Positions 21,303 through 33,227 of a DNA stretch of 64,000 bases are shown here, piece by piece; position 1 is the stretch's first letter, and every line of letters begins with the position of its first letter. This stretch comes from Pezicula radicicola. Its lineage: Eukaryota > Ascomycota > Leotiomycetes > Helotiales > Dermateaceae. The stretch is from the NCBI GenBank assembly GCA_003008705.1, contig PDUO01000018.1, forward strand, positions 584,630 through 648,629, in the 5' to 3' direction. The position numbers and the translations under genes are program-made. The notes under the pieces are model-generated. The model did no database searches. It was not told the DNA's origin and saw only the letters and a list, made by a program, of their open reading frames with translations.

Positions 21303-23908
21303 GTTGAGCAGTTTGAATAATATCCTCTGCGGAAGTAAGTAAGCAACCAAACGAATGTATTGTGAGCAGAGAAGATGAAGGGAAACAGCAATATATCTAC
21401 GACATGCGGTGCAGTGGCCCCATCGTCTTGAACAGCAGACTTAGTTTTCTTTTGACTCAGTCTACAATTCCTAGGTTCGAGACTCTAGTAAGGATCTTGT
21501 ACTTGCATCTTGCCTATCGAGCGTCAGCTATCTAGCGTCAGCTATCTGAGCACTAGCCTAGCTGATATGAAGAAGAACCTCGAGGCTCTGCCCCAGCCAC
21601 ATCTCGAATCCGGCTTCTGTCGCACTTCGTCCACTCTTGTTATGGTTTCTAGACTAGTGAGACATATCTACTACTTAAGGAAGTGATCCAAAGCACTATC
21701 CAATGACAAATCCCAACTTAGACATGCCACGAGGAACGCCCAAAACGCCGGAACTGTGGGTGCATATCATGGCTTCTGGAAATAAGCTAGTGAAAGGTTC
21801 TGTGAGGCTAGAGTAGCTCCTGAAAAACTTTATGGGAGAGTGAAAGACCTGTCCAAGCAGCCTAATCGGAGTGAACGTAATAGAAGTAACACGAAGAAAA
21901 ACATTTCCCTCCGTGAGTAAGCCATTGCCACGAAGTGCGTGATACAACGTGGAAACACTTTTCAGCCTTCAGACATATATAGAAACGGAGGCTATAGCAG
22001 GACTCCATGTTAAGTAATAGATACTAAAAATAAAGAGGGCTGGAGTGATTGAAGCATTATAGCAATATACTGATGGTTTTCGTATTTAGTAGCAAAGTAT
22101 GATAAAATTCCAAGGCTCTAATTAGTTGAAACGTATGGTATGTATGTATGCTGCAGTGATGTGGCGGCGGCACAGGATAGTGGTCGGCAAGGTTCAGAAA
22201 AGAATTGTGGACTAGAACTTCGATCAACTACTAATCTTGCTTTAGGGGTGAAGTTGGGATTGAAGAATGTATTAGGTATCCGTGCATTTACACAGCTTGT
22301 GGCTTGCGGCTATTTTTACCTGTGTCGTGTGTTGTCCGAGTGTGTTACCAAGAGATGGAAATGTTGAGCGACGATTTGAGTACAGTAGAAGTAGAGATGG
22401 AGGAGCTCGCTAATCAACGGCATCCCGTAGTACAGTACGTGCGGAAATAAGAGGGGGGGCTTTTACTCGTACTGAGGACGAATAAACGTTAAATTTAACG
22501 TAGCTCGTCACCTAATAATTAACGATTATTCATCCATAGTACGAGTAGAATATACTTTTAGCGAGCGCCTCATTGCAGCGGCCTCTATTCTCTCCGACAA
22601 CATCTCTTCAATTTCCGGAATGGAAAGCTTTTCGTATTTTTATCAAATAAATTCTCTCCAGCAGCACCTGGTCTTGCTCGTGTGGTATCGTATCGCTGTT
22701 CACAAAGAAGATCACGACTCTTGTAGCCGAAGCGCTGCTGCGTCTGTGGCTTTCATGGTGAAAATGTATTGGACCTTTAGTCCGGAAACTCGAGAACACC
22801 GATGACCGACTTCCTTCAAAGCGGATCAAAACCGCACTTTCCCCGACACGTTCTCGTGCTGCCACGTTTTTGCTCCTAGTTATTCGGAGTTATTCTTAAC
22901 TTGCAGTGCATTTGCATTACATGAATCCGTGGCTTGCATCGGGTCTTTCCCCCCAAGGTTGCCAGACTAAGGGTGAGCCTTACGAGCTTATTATCCCCAC
23001 GTAAGGCACGTCTTTTCACCCTCATTTTTACAACGATGATCATCTGGACCCCGGATTGTTTTGATTCCCTGTAAAATATATTATTCTAGCCCAGGGAAGA
23101 GGTTGGAGATACGAAGTTTCAAGATCTCTCTTCGATGGCTTGCTCGCTTAGCATCTGCAGCTAGGTTTTCTGTTACCGTGGTCGAAAGAAGAGAGGGCTC
23201 AACGTGGGCGCAGACGGAAGAAAATAAGGGAGTCGTCACTAATCATGGAGTTCTTTACATTGTCAGCCAAGTTCAAGAAGTCTCCAGTGGGTCTTTCAGA
23301 GGCTCCCGTGGAAGATTCGCAATTAAGCCATACGGAATTTTCCTAAGAGACTTTCGGACACCGTAGTCTATGAAGGTTTTTTCTCAAGCCGTCATTTTAC
23401 GAAGGTGCTAACTGAGGGGTCTTGAATTCTGGATCTTTGAGCTAGCTCCAGCAATTGATCGTCTTACTGGATGCAAGAGGGTCGCTTAAAGGTGAGCACT
23501 ACATACTGTATTTTTAGCTCCGTAAATCCATAGGGCTGGAGCCTGGGATACGGGCAAGCTCTTGAACATACTCTATGCTTAAAAGTTAAACACCTCTTTT
23601 GTGGGGCTAATAACCCTGCTACTCACTCGCATGGGTAGTGCCTAAGCTTGTGTGTTCACCTCAGTCTCCTCCGAGCTGCCTTGCATAAACCTTTTCATGT
23701 AGTGCCTTCAGTCTATTGGAAAATAAGAATGCTCAAGCCCTCGTCACCTACCTAATTGACTGATATCAGACTTTCACGATCCGTGGTAGATCAGATCATC
23801 ATGAGGCTGATGAAAAGTGGACGCAGAATAAAGATTATAAGCTCTGCAACCTATTCATTCTCTTCTGCACCTCTCTCATACTTGACTTTCTACTACTTAT
23901 CCGTTATC
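21303..23908. other. Gene-poor intergenic region
   Basis: About 2.6 kb between the divergent laccase and Thr-rich protein genes. It contains the laccase promoter on the left and a foldback element at 22461-22550. Open frames such as 22620-22805 and 23061-23366 have no recognisable domain, and I do not call them genes. Confidence 0.4.
22461..22550. repeat. Foldback (imperfect palindrome) element
   Basis: Outer arms ttttactcgtact (22461-22473) and agtacgagtagaa (22538-22550) pair with one mismatch. Inner arms gaataaacgttaa (22480-22492) and ttaacgattattc (22519-22531) also pair with one mismatch. A perfect 16-bp palindrome lies at 22486-22501. It may be a small non-autonomous (MITE-like) element. 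No second copy was recognised in the window. Confidence 0.6.
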
Positions 23909-25345
23909 ATGTTATCTAAAGTCCTTGCTTTATATACGTTGCTTGCGTTAGCATCTATCTTTCCGTCAGTTAAAGCAGATTGTGCTTCCTTCGGCATCGA
24001 CTTTCAGGATGGTGGCAGCTACTTCATCAACTCACTTGACACCAGCGATTTCACCAGTGTCACCCAGTTTGAGGGTTGCACGGGCACTGCAAATGTAATA
24101 TTGGAAGCCCCGGATGAAAATTCGTGGTTATGTTCTGATATCTCTACGTCACCTGATGACACCAATGAAATATCAACCTGGTACAGCGTTTCCTGCTTGA
24201 TCCTACTTTGTGAACAATTTTGACTCTTATGCTTTCTCTAGTCCAATCACCAAAAGCCAGATGTACAATGGGACATGGACGATAGTAATATTGGACAACA
24301 ATGGAGACAATCCTTCATTCTCGGCCCAGAGAACTTTCCAGCTGATCGTGGCTCCGCAGCAGACGGTAACTTACACACCAACAGGTTTGTATCTCATCCC
24401 AAGAATATAGTTTTATGTATACTAAATTAGTGACTAGTGAGTATCACGAGTGAGATAACTCCCTCGACAACATCAACGTCAATTTCTACTGAGACAGACA
24501 CAACGACACTCAATCCCATCACAATAACGACAGTAAAAACAGCCAGGGGCACAGTAACAATCACTCCAAAGGCAATCACAGTATATTCAACCATTATCTC
24601 AACGCGAACCATCACCAAAACCTATCATTCCAACTCCATCATCTTCGTCACCAAAACAGCAACTTGTTCCATCCCCAAGAAACACAGCAATCCCGATCCA
24701 TCACCCAACCAAGCCAATTTAGCCATCGCACAAAGCATCCTCGGAATCACAGCAACAACAACATCATCCCAGGTGGCTGCAATTACTACAACTGCCCCAG
24801 GAAAACACAAACATATCCAAGACTTGCCAATTTCTCGCCCCGAATTCATCCGCCGTAATGCTATTGCTCGAGAGCTTTTTAAGCGGGCACCTGATATCCC
24901 TACACTTACCATTACGGATACAAATACAGCCGACTGGGTCACTACTACGACAACTATTACAGATCCCACACTTACTATTACAGCTTTTTCTACAGTTTCA
25001 ACTACGCTCACAGTGTAAGATTCTTTTTTCTTTATTATTATGTGTTAGATTTCGTAAATGTAGGTATTAACTTATATCTAGAACACCGTATCCTATCACT
25101 TATTATAATGGTACTACTATTCAAACGATTACTTTGTCGACCCCAACACGTACTCTTACAACTCGTACTCGCACTACTTCTACCATCACCAAGACTGTAG
25201 TCCATAGGTACGGAATCTGCCTCTAACCTTCTTTAAAACAGTGAACTAACGAGGATATTTTTTTAGTATCACTATTACAACTACTACAACTCCTACATCT
25301 GCACTCGCTACCTGTTGCAGGAAGGGTGGTGTAATCAAAGTTTAG
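23909..25345 (+). CDS. Secreted threonine-rich protein, five exons
   Basis: Five exons (23909-24180, 24242-24384, 24438-25014, 25082-25207, 25267-25345) give about 398 residues. Each junction keeps the frame. A signal peptide (MLSKVLALYTLLALASIFPSVKA) precedes a small domain with four Cys (residues about 24-135: CASFGIDFQDGGSYFINS, MYNGTWTIVILDNNGDNPSF). After that the protein is dominated by Thr/Ser/Ile/Val stretches (TITITT, TTTTTIT), typical of heavily O-glycosylated wall proteins. A basic RELFKRAPD segment may be a Kex2-type site. The C-terminus is short and basic, with CCRKGG. No catalytic domain is visible. It is probably a cell-wall or secreted surface protein. There is no clear GPI signal. 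Confidence 0.75.
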
Positions 25346-26098
25346 CTAAAGAAGGGTAGATTGCCATAATGCTCACTGTTTAGATACTTAGTGTTTAGTT
25401 AATGATAATATATCTTTATATTCTAATACTAAACAAGGTATTCCTTGCTCTACTGCAGTAGTTTTATACTTAGTATTCTCCAAACTACTTGAATTAAGTG
25501 CGTTATTCAAATTAAGCGAGCCACCTAAACTGAGTACCTGACCCACTGTAGATAACTTACTTTTAAGCAAATTACTATGCTGCTGAGTGACTATTATTTG
25601 AGGCGCTAAGTTATAGTTACATAACAGTAGTTTTATTTCTCGATAACTTATAAGTGTGTATGTGGAATTCGTTAGCCTTCCTTTTTCTTATGAGCACATG
25701 CTTGCAATTCCTGAGAGTCTTGATTTCTTTGGCATTTGTTTATTTGTCTTCTGGTTAATGGTGAATATTAAGACAGAAGGTTAGGAAGCAATCTCTCTGT
25801 CTTCGGCAATAGAGCCTGATAAAGACATGTGGTGAACTCCTCACTTTCCAGGATTCGAGTCCTGCCTGATGTAAACCTACATCAGTCTACTACCACCTTC
25901 CTCGGAGACAGAGTTTGCGGTCTCAGTCATAAAACTTTGGAATACAAAGTGCCCAGCATCGGATTACAAGCCTCTACTAAAAGCTGTTCAAAAACGCCTC
26001 CCATATAGTCTGAGAGCCATGCCGAGCCGTCCAACGCCACAGATTGTGTCAATCCACCCTAAACCATTTTACATCCGAAGAACCTCATCTCGAGCGTT
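25346..26098. other. Intergenic, AT-rich then mixed
   Basis: AT-rich up to about 25650, then ordinary composition. A tRNA-like T-arm palindrome (caggattcgagtcctg near 25851-25866) is present, but no matching A box or acceptor stem was found. No gene seen. The end of the region is the 3' UTR of the nse1 homolog. Confidence 0.4.
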
Positions 26099-27155
26099 TC
26101 ACTCTTCCTCACCTTCCGCATCTTCCTCCTCATTCTCTTCCTCTTCCTGCTCGACCTGCTGCTCTTGTCTCTGTTTACCACTCGGCCGCCTTCTTCCTTT
26201 TTGATATCTCTCAGTAGTCGTCTCAGCCTTCTCACCTACCCAATTTCTTCCAGTCCACTCGGTCTCGCACTTTGGGCACTTTTTATTGTTTGCGCCACCT
26301 GGTGTTGACTTCCAATAATCAGACTGGCAGATGTCATGAAGCCTCGTAGTGCATTCCTCGTTAGGACATCTCTGCCCAATTGTCACAATCTCCTTGCAAG
26401 CTACACACATTTTTATCCTCTGCCACTCCTCAGGGTCATCTGCAGGATAGTTGTATGCCTCCAAAAGCCAATTCTTCAGCTCCATCAACGCCCGAGGAGA
26501 TAATGTATACCAGCCTTCTTTACTTCTCTCAAACCAGCCTTCGACTAACATGTCTTGTAGCACTTTCTCAGCTTGCTGAGAAGTCACTCCCTTATCCACG
26601 ATTTGAGTACTCGCAGCTTCGTCCTCTACGCTCTGCCTTCCTGTGCCTTTCCTAACCTTGCTTTCCAGCGCCTGCATGCTAGTAACACCCATAATCTCCC
26701 TCTTCGGTGTATTATACGTGTCGAACATGGCATCAATGACCCTCTTAATGTATGCGATTTCTTCAGGGCTACGTATCGTCGCACCTTGGCTCAGAAGATC
26801 ACTAGTGCTATTCATGATGGCGTAGACTCGGTTTTTTGAAACCTGATGCTGTGCGCTTTGGATCTCAATATCGAATGGAGAAAGTGCCTCTTGAGCGGCG
26901 GCTACGTATGCCAGGAAATCATCTTCGGTAACATTCTCCGCAGCGGTCTGCGTCCCTATATGACTCGAATTAGATATTTCAACCATCTCTTCCTTATTCA
27001 TTGTATGAATACTGACCTCCTGCAGTGAAAATGGCTGCTAAGATTGATTTTGATTCCTTGAAAGTCATAGTACCACGGGCAAGAAAGGCTTGAAGAAAAG
27101 CTCGATTCTCATCGCCATAGCGACCAGATTCTGCGTCACCGCCTGGACTATCCAT
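26099..27155 (-). CDS. nse1: SMC5-SMC6 complex subunit Nse1
   Basis: Two exons (27155-27017 and 26955-26099) give about 331 residues. The 61-nt intron starts GTCAGT and ends ATAG, giving FTAGGTQTAAEN in frame. The N-terminal winged-helix region includes NRAFLQAFLARGTMTFKES. The middle has SPFDIEIQSAQHQVSKNRVY and a second winged helix with QAEKVLQDMLVEGWFE. The C-terminus carries the variant RING: CVACKEIV, CPNEECTTRLHDIC and KKCPKCETEW. Nse1 forms a subcomplex with Nse3 and Nse4, has RING-type E3 activity and acts in DNA repair and replication-fork stability. The tail is low complexity, Gln/Glu-rich. Upstream in-frame Met at 27266 exists, but MDSPGGDAE is the more usual-looking start. Confidence 0.9.
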
Positions 27156-28517
27156 TGTTGGCGAAAAGTGATCTTCGGAAAGCTGGATGAGGGCTGAGGG
27201 GTCGAGGAACGCCAGGAGACGCGACGAAAAGCAGAAAACGTGAGCTCGCGTTTTAGCGCGCTTCATTACATAAGCACTAAAAAGGTGGAGCTAAAGGACG
27301 ACTATATTTTCTCGGCAACTTTTTCTCTCACTCTTTCTTCTCTTCATCCACCATTCATTCCTCCAAGTCCAACAACACCTCTGTCGCGAAAGACATGGGA
27401 GGAGACAAGCACCTTATGTTTTCTTAGGACGACTGGAACATGACTGCTGTGGTAGGCCATCAATTGATACGATGACTCGCTCTAGGACGGAGGATATTCA
27501 GTGTTGTTCCCAGGTATGTGTTTTATCTTTATTTTATTTTTAATTCCCCCCCAACGGCAAATGATGATCTATCTTTTTAACCCCGAGATCTATCGATGAA
27601 GACCAAAAAACAACAACTCTAATTTTTTCCTGATTGTCAATCACCAAATCAAGCTTTACCCATCTTTGCTTTCTAAGATCGTAGCTAACATGAATTAAAA
27701 GATAGTGATGGACTTCCACTTTACTTGAATGATCACCTTTCTCGACCCTCATACGAATCTATACCATGTTTGTTGTATATGGAATACTTCAGTTCCAGCG
27801 CTGTACACTCTAGACGTTGCTTGCGCACTCGTTGGTCACAGATAATACAAAGACAAACTCGAAGTATTGCATACTAGACTTGCATGCATGTCTGTTATAG
27901 CTCGAAATAACAAGCTCAGCCAAGTTCCAAGGTCTTTGGGACTGGCAGCTACACTCCTTGAGGGTGTAGCGTTTTCATCCAACGTGCGTACTCAAAAGTT
28001 TTATTTAAAATTGCTGTTGCATCGCATACGAATATCGATATCTTGTGCTACGATGAAACAAAAGTCATACAGTTATCCCTGTCTTAATCATCCATGTTGA
28101 TTTTTTATATTAATTAGACTCTGAGCACCTTCAAAATTTGTCTTTACTTCTACTTCGTTCATTTTTGGAGGCAGCAACTGACATTATCATTACAGTACCT
28201 CCTTGGGCCAGCACCAGGTATGACCACAAGTATACACAATCCCCTGGGATGGAATTTGCCCAAATCACTAGAGCATATCATGCATGTATCAAGTCATGGC
28301 GAGCCCATGCTCAGAAAAGCATTTCAAAAGCGGAAAGGTAAGTAGGATTAAATAACGATCAATTTAAGATAGATGAAGAGCAGTGAGCTGTATAATCCAA
28401 ATGAATATCCAATATTGTCCTACTCCGAACTTGTCACTTGCACTACGTTCTTGTCTGTCCACACAGCTTCGTCAGCCTCTCTACTTGCCCAATATATAAC
28501 TTTTCACCACTGCTTTC
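27156..28517. other. Gene-poor intergenic region
   Basis: Contains the upstream region of the nse1 homolog and about 1 kb with no supportable gene. Open frames at 27540-27752 (minus) and 27867-28341 (plus) lack domain or splice support. Confidence 0.4.
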
Positions 28518-28905
28518 TCAGAACTCACAGAAGGCAACGTAGTCCTTGATATTTTTCGCCTTTTCCTTCGGCTCTGGGTAGTACCAGGCGGCGTTTTTCA
28601 TCTCAGTCTCTGCGTATCTGTTAGCCAGCTCACCCCAAGTTATGTGGAGACGTACTATCTAAGTTGATGGTGTAGTATGAGGCATCGCCTTTCCATGGGC
28701 AATGTGTCGAGTGATCAGTTTTGGTCAGGAAGGACTTATTCACAGAAGACGGTGGGAACTCCCGGGGAGTTAGCACGTTCAACCCCCCATTTCATGCATG
28801 TGTAATAGACCTCGTGGATCTTACATATATATTTCCCTCAACTACCTCGTAGTTATCCGTCTCAGCGATCACGCGTCCCGATATTTCAGCTTTGGCGTGA
28901 GGCAT
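28518..28905 (-). CDS. DUF427 (beta-tent) family small protein, three exons
   Basis: Three short exons (28905-28825, 28758-28656, 28609-28518) encode about 91 residues. The family pattern is clear: MPHAKAEISGRVIAETDNYE with VVEGNIYFPP, then TKTDHSTHCPWKGDASYYTI, and NAAWYYPEPKEKAKNIKDY near the end (VAFCEF). DUF427 proteins are small soluble proteins of unknown or poorly known function, found in bacteria and fungi. Introns are 66 nt (with a GCTAAC branch point, acceptor GGGAG) and 46 nt (with GCTAAC and acceptor GCAG). Because no exon exceeds 103 nt, no long open frame marks the gene. No targeting signal. Sequence conservation and intact frame suggest it is functional. Confidence 0.85.
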
Positions 28906-30592
28906 TATTGTGTAGATGGTTACTAGTTTGTAATGTAAGGGTATGATCTTATTCCATGAATGAGGAAGTCATCACAGAAAGAGGGGTCACCCAGATGAGA
29001 TCATCATCCGGTTCACGTGCTTGTACGCTAAGATGAGGGGAACCTGAGAGAGGCTTATTGACTTCTGACAAAATTAAGTCTGAGTAGTTGAACACGAACA
29101 TAATATTGTACAACTCATTAATTTTTTTATTGGAAACAGGTAACGGAAGATCCGGGGAGATCGAGGTGATCTCAACTTAGCTAGCCAAGCAACTTCGTAC
29201 GGCTTTGCCAAATGATGGCCGAGAAAACCTAGTGGGAAATCCGCCACTCCATAGGTTTTACCGGCATCAAGTACTGTTTGATTATTTCTTGTTAGAGTTC
29301 GAAAGTCGACTGCAAAGGACTAGGATTTGATCAATTTGTTTCTACGCAAAGTTGTCGACTAGTAGAAAATGAGATAGTGTAGTAATCAACAGGTACGAGA
29401 CGTTCGTAGTATTTCCTCCGGGGAACCGGTGATCTCCACCGGGATATCCAACCCTTTTAACGATTGCTTACTTTGGCACTACCATCACGATGATTATCCA
29501 GTGGAATTCAAAAGATGGACGGGGGCATGGGGTAGCAATGCGGTACTGCATCTGACAGAAGTACGTTTTCGTGAAGGGGGGAATATAAAGGTTGCTGATA
29601 CCGAGGATAAGAACTTCAAGCATAGCCTTCTACAGATGGCAGGTGGCTCGGGGGAAGTGTGCCTTTCGTACATCAAAACCTCTTATCTTTTACACGCCCT
29701 GAGAACTTTGGTAGTGTAGTATCGGTAAGGGCCTGTCGCAGTGATCAAAGCAGTAGCTGCATGGTCTTGTGAATGTGATATTGATAAAGTTAATATAAAC
29801 CGTCTTAAGAGCCCGCAAGCTGTACAAACTCACTTACCCCTTCGCTTCGAGATCTAAAAGATGGGAGGCAAGATAGCACGTTCGGCATGCAAATACTCCG
29901 TTCGTATACCGCTGCATGTTATACAAATGACGATGATAGGACAGTTCATAGCTAGGTACAACCGTGTATCTACGATGGAGATGCTAAGATTCATGGATTA
30001 TCTTGATGCGACCACGCTTGGACAACCCGAAAGAAAGCAATCTATTACAGTAATCTTTAAGCATGTTCACAAAGCCTCCCGCCGCCACGCGCTGCTATCT
30101 GTTCAGGTACGGTGTCCAGATTTGGAGCTGGCAGCAGGGGTCGATCGAGAAGATAAGTCGGCTGATAGGTTCAAATGGGAAATTGACTACCGAGCCCCTC
30201 ACTCTTCGATAAGGGTGCCAGTGGCTTAGGAGCGCTAAGATGGTGGCACACCTGGCAGTTAAGCATACACTTCCATACATTTACTTTTCAGGTTTTCAAG
30301 TAGCGCTGGCCAGTAGACTCAGTACGCCCACCGCTCAACTATGTTCGGCTGTGATCATCGCAATGCGGAAAGTTCTCCAGTGCGGTGCAGCTGCAGGAAC
30401 CAGGTCAAGAGACTGGCTAATGGCTATTTCTGCGCCATGTGACGCCTATCTCTTATTGAGCGTCCAGCAGGCGTGTGAACGTTACCAATCTTATTTCAAG
30501 CCGTTACAGTATATAGTCGGTGGTCTATCCCACGATGTTTGGCCTTTGGACCGAGGTACACAGTCCTCGCAGTGTCGGTCTTTCCAGCTATC
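28906..30592. other. Gene-poor region before the ceramidase gene
   Basis: About 1.7 kb of medium composition. Open frames near 29429-29719, 29861-30229 and 30240-30592 are not recognisable and have no supporting splice pattern. The last of these is probably 5' UTR and promoter of the ceramidase gene. Confidence 0.35.
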
Positions 30593-33136
30593 ATGAGTCC
30601 CCTTCAATATTCAGAGCTCCCAACGGAAGAGGTGGACGATGAGCGAGTGCTGCGTGGCGCTCCCGTCAAAAGTGCAAGACGCAATCGGTTCTCTCTCGCC
30701 TGTGTGACACTTTTCTTCACTGTCGCACTCCTACTACTTGTCCTGATCGCGTCGAAATTTTCGAGTCCGAAGATTGCCTCTCCAGTTGAGGATTCAGAAT
30801 GGCTACGCGACTTCCGGAATCAGAAAAGAGCAGGTGATGAATATCTGCTTGGTGTCGGCAAGGCAGACATTACTGGGTATGTGGTTTAGCCTGTACCCCA
30901 GAACCTCGCACTGATTTTGAAAACAGTCCAGTCGTAGAAATCAACTTCATGGGCTATGCGAGCCTCGCTCAGATTGGAACCGGTCTCCGACAGAGAATCT
31001 ATTCTCGCGCCTTCATAATTGGAGATGTGAGCAACCCCAGTGATCGCTTCATATACCTTGTCCTCGATACCCAGTCAGGTGATACGGCTATTCGTTATGG
31101 GATCCTTTCAGCGCTTGCCGGGCTAGGTTCGGACTATGCTATGTATGGGCAAGAAAATGTGGCTGTTACAGGGACACATCAACACAGTGGTCCAGGAGCA
31201 TGGCTGAATTACTTGCTACCGCAAATCACCAGTCTTGGATTCGACAAGCAAAGTTACCAGGCCATTGTCGATGGAGCCGTTCTCTCAATTCAAAGAGCAC
31301 ACGAGTCCTTGACCACGGGATACCTGAGCTATGGCGAAACTAACATCACCGATGCCAACATTAACCGAAGTCTTTACGCATATCTCGCTAATCCTGCTGA
31401 GGAGCGAGCGGAATACGAATATGATGTCGACAAGACTCTTTCTATGATTCGCTTCCAGCGAGCTTCTGATGGTTTGAATATAGGTGTTCTGACATGGTTC
31501 AGTGTCCATGGAACTTCAGCACTTGAGAACAACACTCATGTTACGGGAGATAACAAGGGCGTTGCAGCTTATTTGTTTGAGCAAGCTGCTCTTTCTGACG
31601 CTACTGCTGCTGATGGGTTCGTTGCTGGCTTCTCTCAGTCCAGTGTGGGTGATACCACGTAAGTACTCTAAACACGTCCAGAAAATTCATGCTAATGGCT
31701 TTGTTTTAGTCCCAACGTCCTTGGAGCTTGGTGTGATGATGGTTCTGGAGAAATGTGCACCTTGGAGAACAGCACTTGCGCGGGTATTTCACAGACCTGC
31801 CACGGACGTGGCCCCCTATTCCAGGCACTTGATTTAGGTATCTCCAGTTGTTATGAGATTGGAAGGAGACAGTATGCAGGAGCACAATCTCTTTATGTAA
31901 GTCGCAGCGCCAAGATATATGCTCGCTTAGTCGAGGGTTGAACGTCAAACACTAACAACCACACAGGATTCTTTTGACAGCGTCTCAACGCCAATCACAG
32001 GAACGAGTGTAAAATCCTTCCACACATTCCAAGACATGGAATACTTCGAATTCGAGCTCCCCAACGGCACGACAGTCCAGACCTGCCCTGCAGCGCTCGG
32101 ATACTCCTTCGCAGCAGGAACTACCGACGGACCCGGTGCTTTTGACTTCACTCAAAATGACCCCGGTGAAAATGATGCAAACCCGTTGTGGAATGTTGTC
32201 AGCGCCATAATTAAGACCCCAAGTGCAGAACAGGTAAGCATCAGCTAACTCAACTTTCCGCTACCCATCATACTAATATTACTCCAGGTAGCATGTCAAC
32301 AACCTAAGCCCATTCTCTTGGACGTCGGCGAACTAAGCACACCCTACGACTGGTCGCCCAACATCATCGACATGCAATTGCTGCGTGTCGGTCAATTAAT
32401 CATGGTCATCTCCCCCAGCGAAGTAACCACCATGTCCGGCCGCCGATGGAAGAAAGCCGTCAGCGCCGCAGCAATCAGCGCTTCCATCACAGACGCAGAA
32501 CCCATCGTCGTAGTTGGAGCACCTGCAAATACATACGCTCATTATGTCACCACCGAAGAAGAGTACGGAATCCAGAGATACGAGGGAGCAAGTACCTTAT
32601 ATGGACCGCACGAATTACAAGCTTATATCAACGTCACGACATCTAACATCGGATATCTATCGCCTGATTCCACCACTTCACCACCAACCGGCCCATTACC
32701 ACCTAATAACGTTGACACTTCCTTGAGTTTCATAACAGGTGTTGTCTATGACTTCGCGGGAATAGGCCATTCATTCGGAGACGTTACCGTCCAGCCAAAC
32801 GCAAGTTACAAGATCGGAGCTGTAGTTAACACTACATTCATCGGAGCAAACCCTCGGAATAATTTAAGACTTGAGGAGACGTTTACTGCTATTGAGAAGT
32901 TGGGTTCTGATGGTGTTACTTGGACTCAGGTTCGTGATGATGCTGATTGGAGTCTTGTGTATAGCTGGTATCGTGATGATGGTTTGACGGGTACAAGTCA
33001 TGTTGTTATCTCGTGGGAGACTGAGAGTTATGCTGAGGCGGGTACTTATAGGACGAGGTATTATGGTGATTCGAAGGCTTTGTTGGGTACGATCACGCCT
33101 TTTACCGGTACGAGTAATAGTTTTATTTTGACTTGA
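30593..33136 (+). CDS. Neutral (non-lysosomal) ceramidase, membrane-anchored
   Basis: Five exons (30593-30876, 30927-31658, 31710-31896, 31967-32233, 32288-33136) give about 772 residues. A single N-terminal membrane segment (residues about 36-52, VTLFFTVALLLLVLIASKF) suggests a type II anchor. Family landmarks: LLGVGKADITGP, NFMGYA, VTGTHQHSGPGAW, VLTWFSVHGTS, TCHGRGPLFQALDLG, PSEVTTMSGRRWKKAV and, after a linker, the C-terminal domain (QLPFxG-like region, residues about 640-772). The enzyme hydrolyses ceramide to sphingosine and fatty acid at the cell surface or in endomembranes. The family's nucleophile motif GDxSPN reads GDTTPN here, with Thr339 where Ser is expected, and the preceding Asn is Ser. 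That codon spans an intron, but no alternative in-frame splice gives Ser. Activity is therefore in doubt, although the rest is complete. Confidence 0.93.
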
Positions 33137-33227
33137 GCTGGGAACGGCAGATCATGAACTGCGGAATGTGGTTCTCGGTTTTTTTTAAACCTTTAATGTA
33201 TGTACTTAATGATGAATTGATTGGTTT

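Noticed and set aside
25840..25880. tRNA-like T-arm palindrome caggattcgagtcctg
   Set aside because: No A box, anticodon arm or acceptor stem could be matched around it, so it does not support a tRNA gene.
29429..30592. Series of plus-strand frames upstream of the ceramidase gene
   Set aside because: No domains and no convincing splice links; probably non-coding or UTR.
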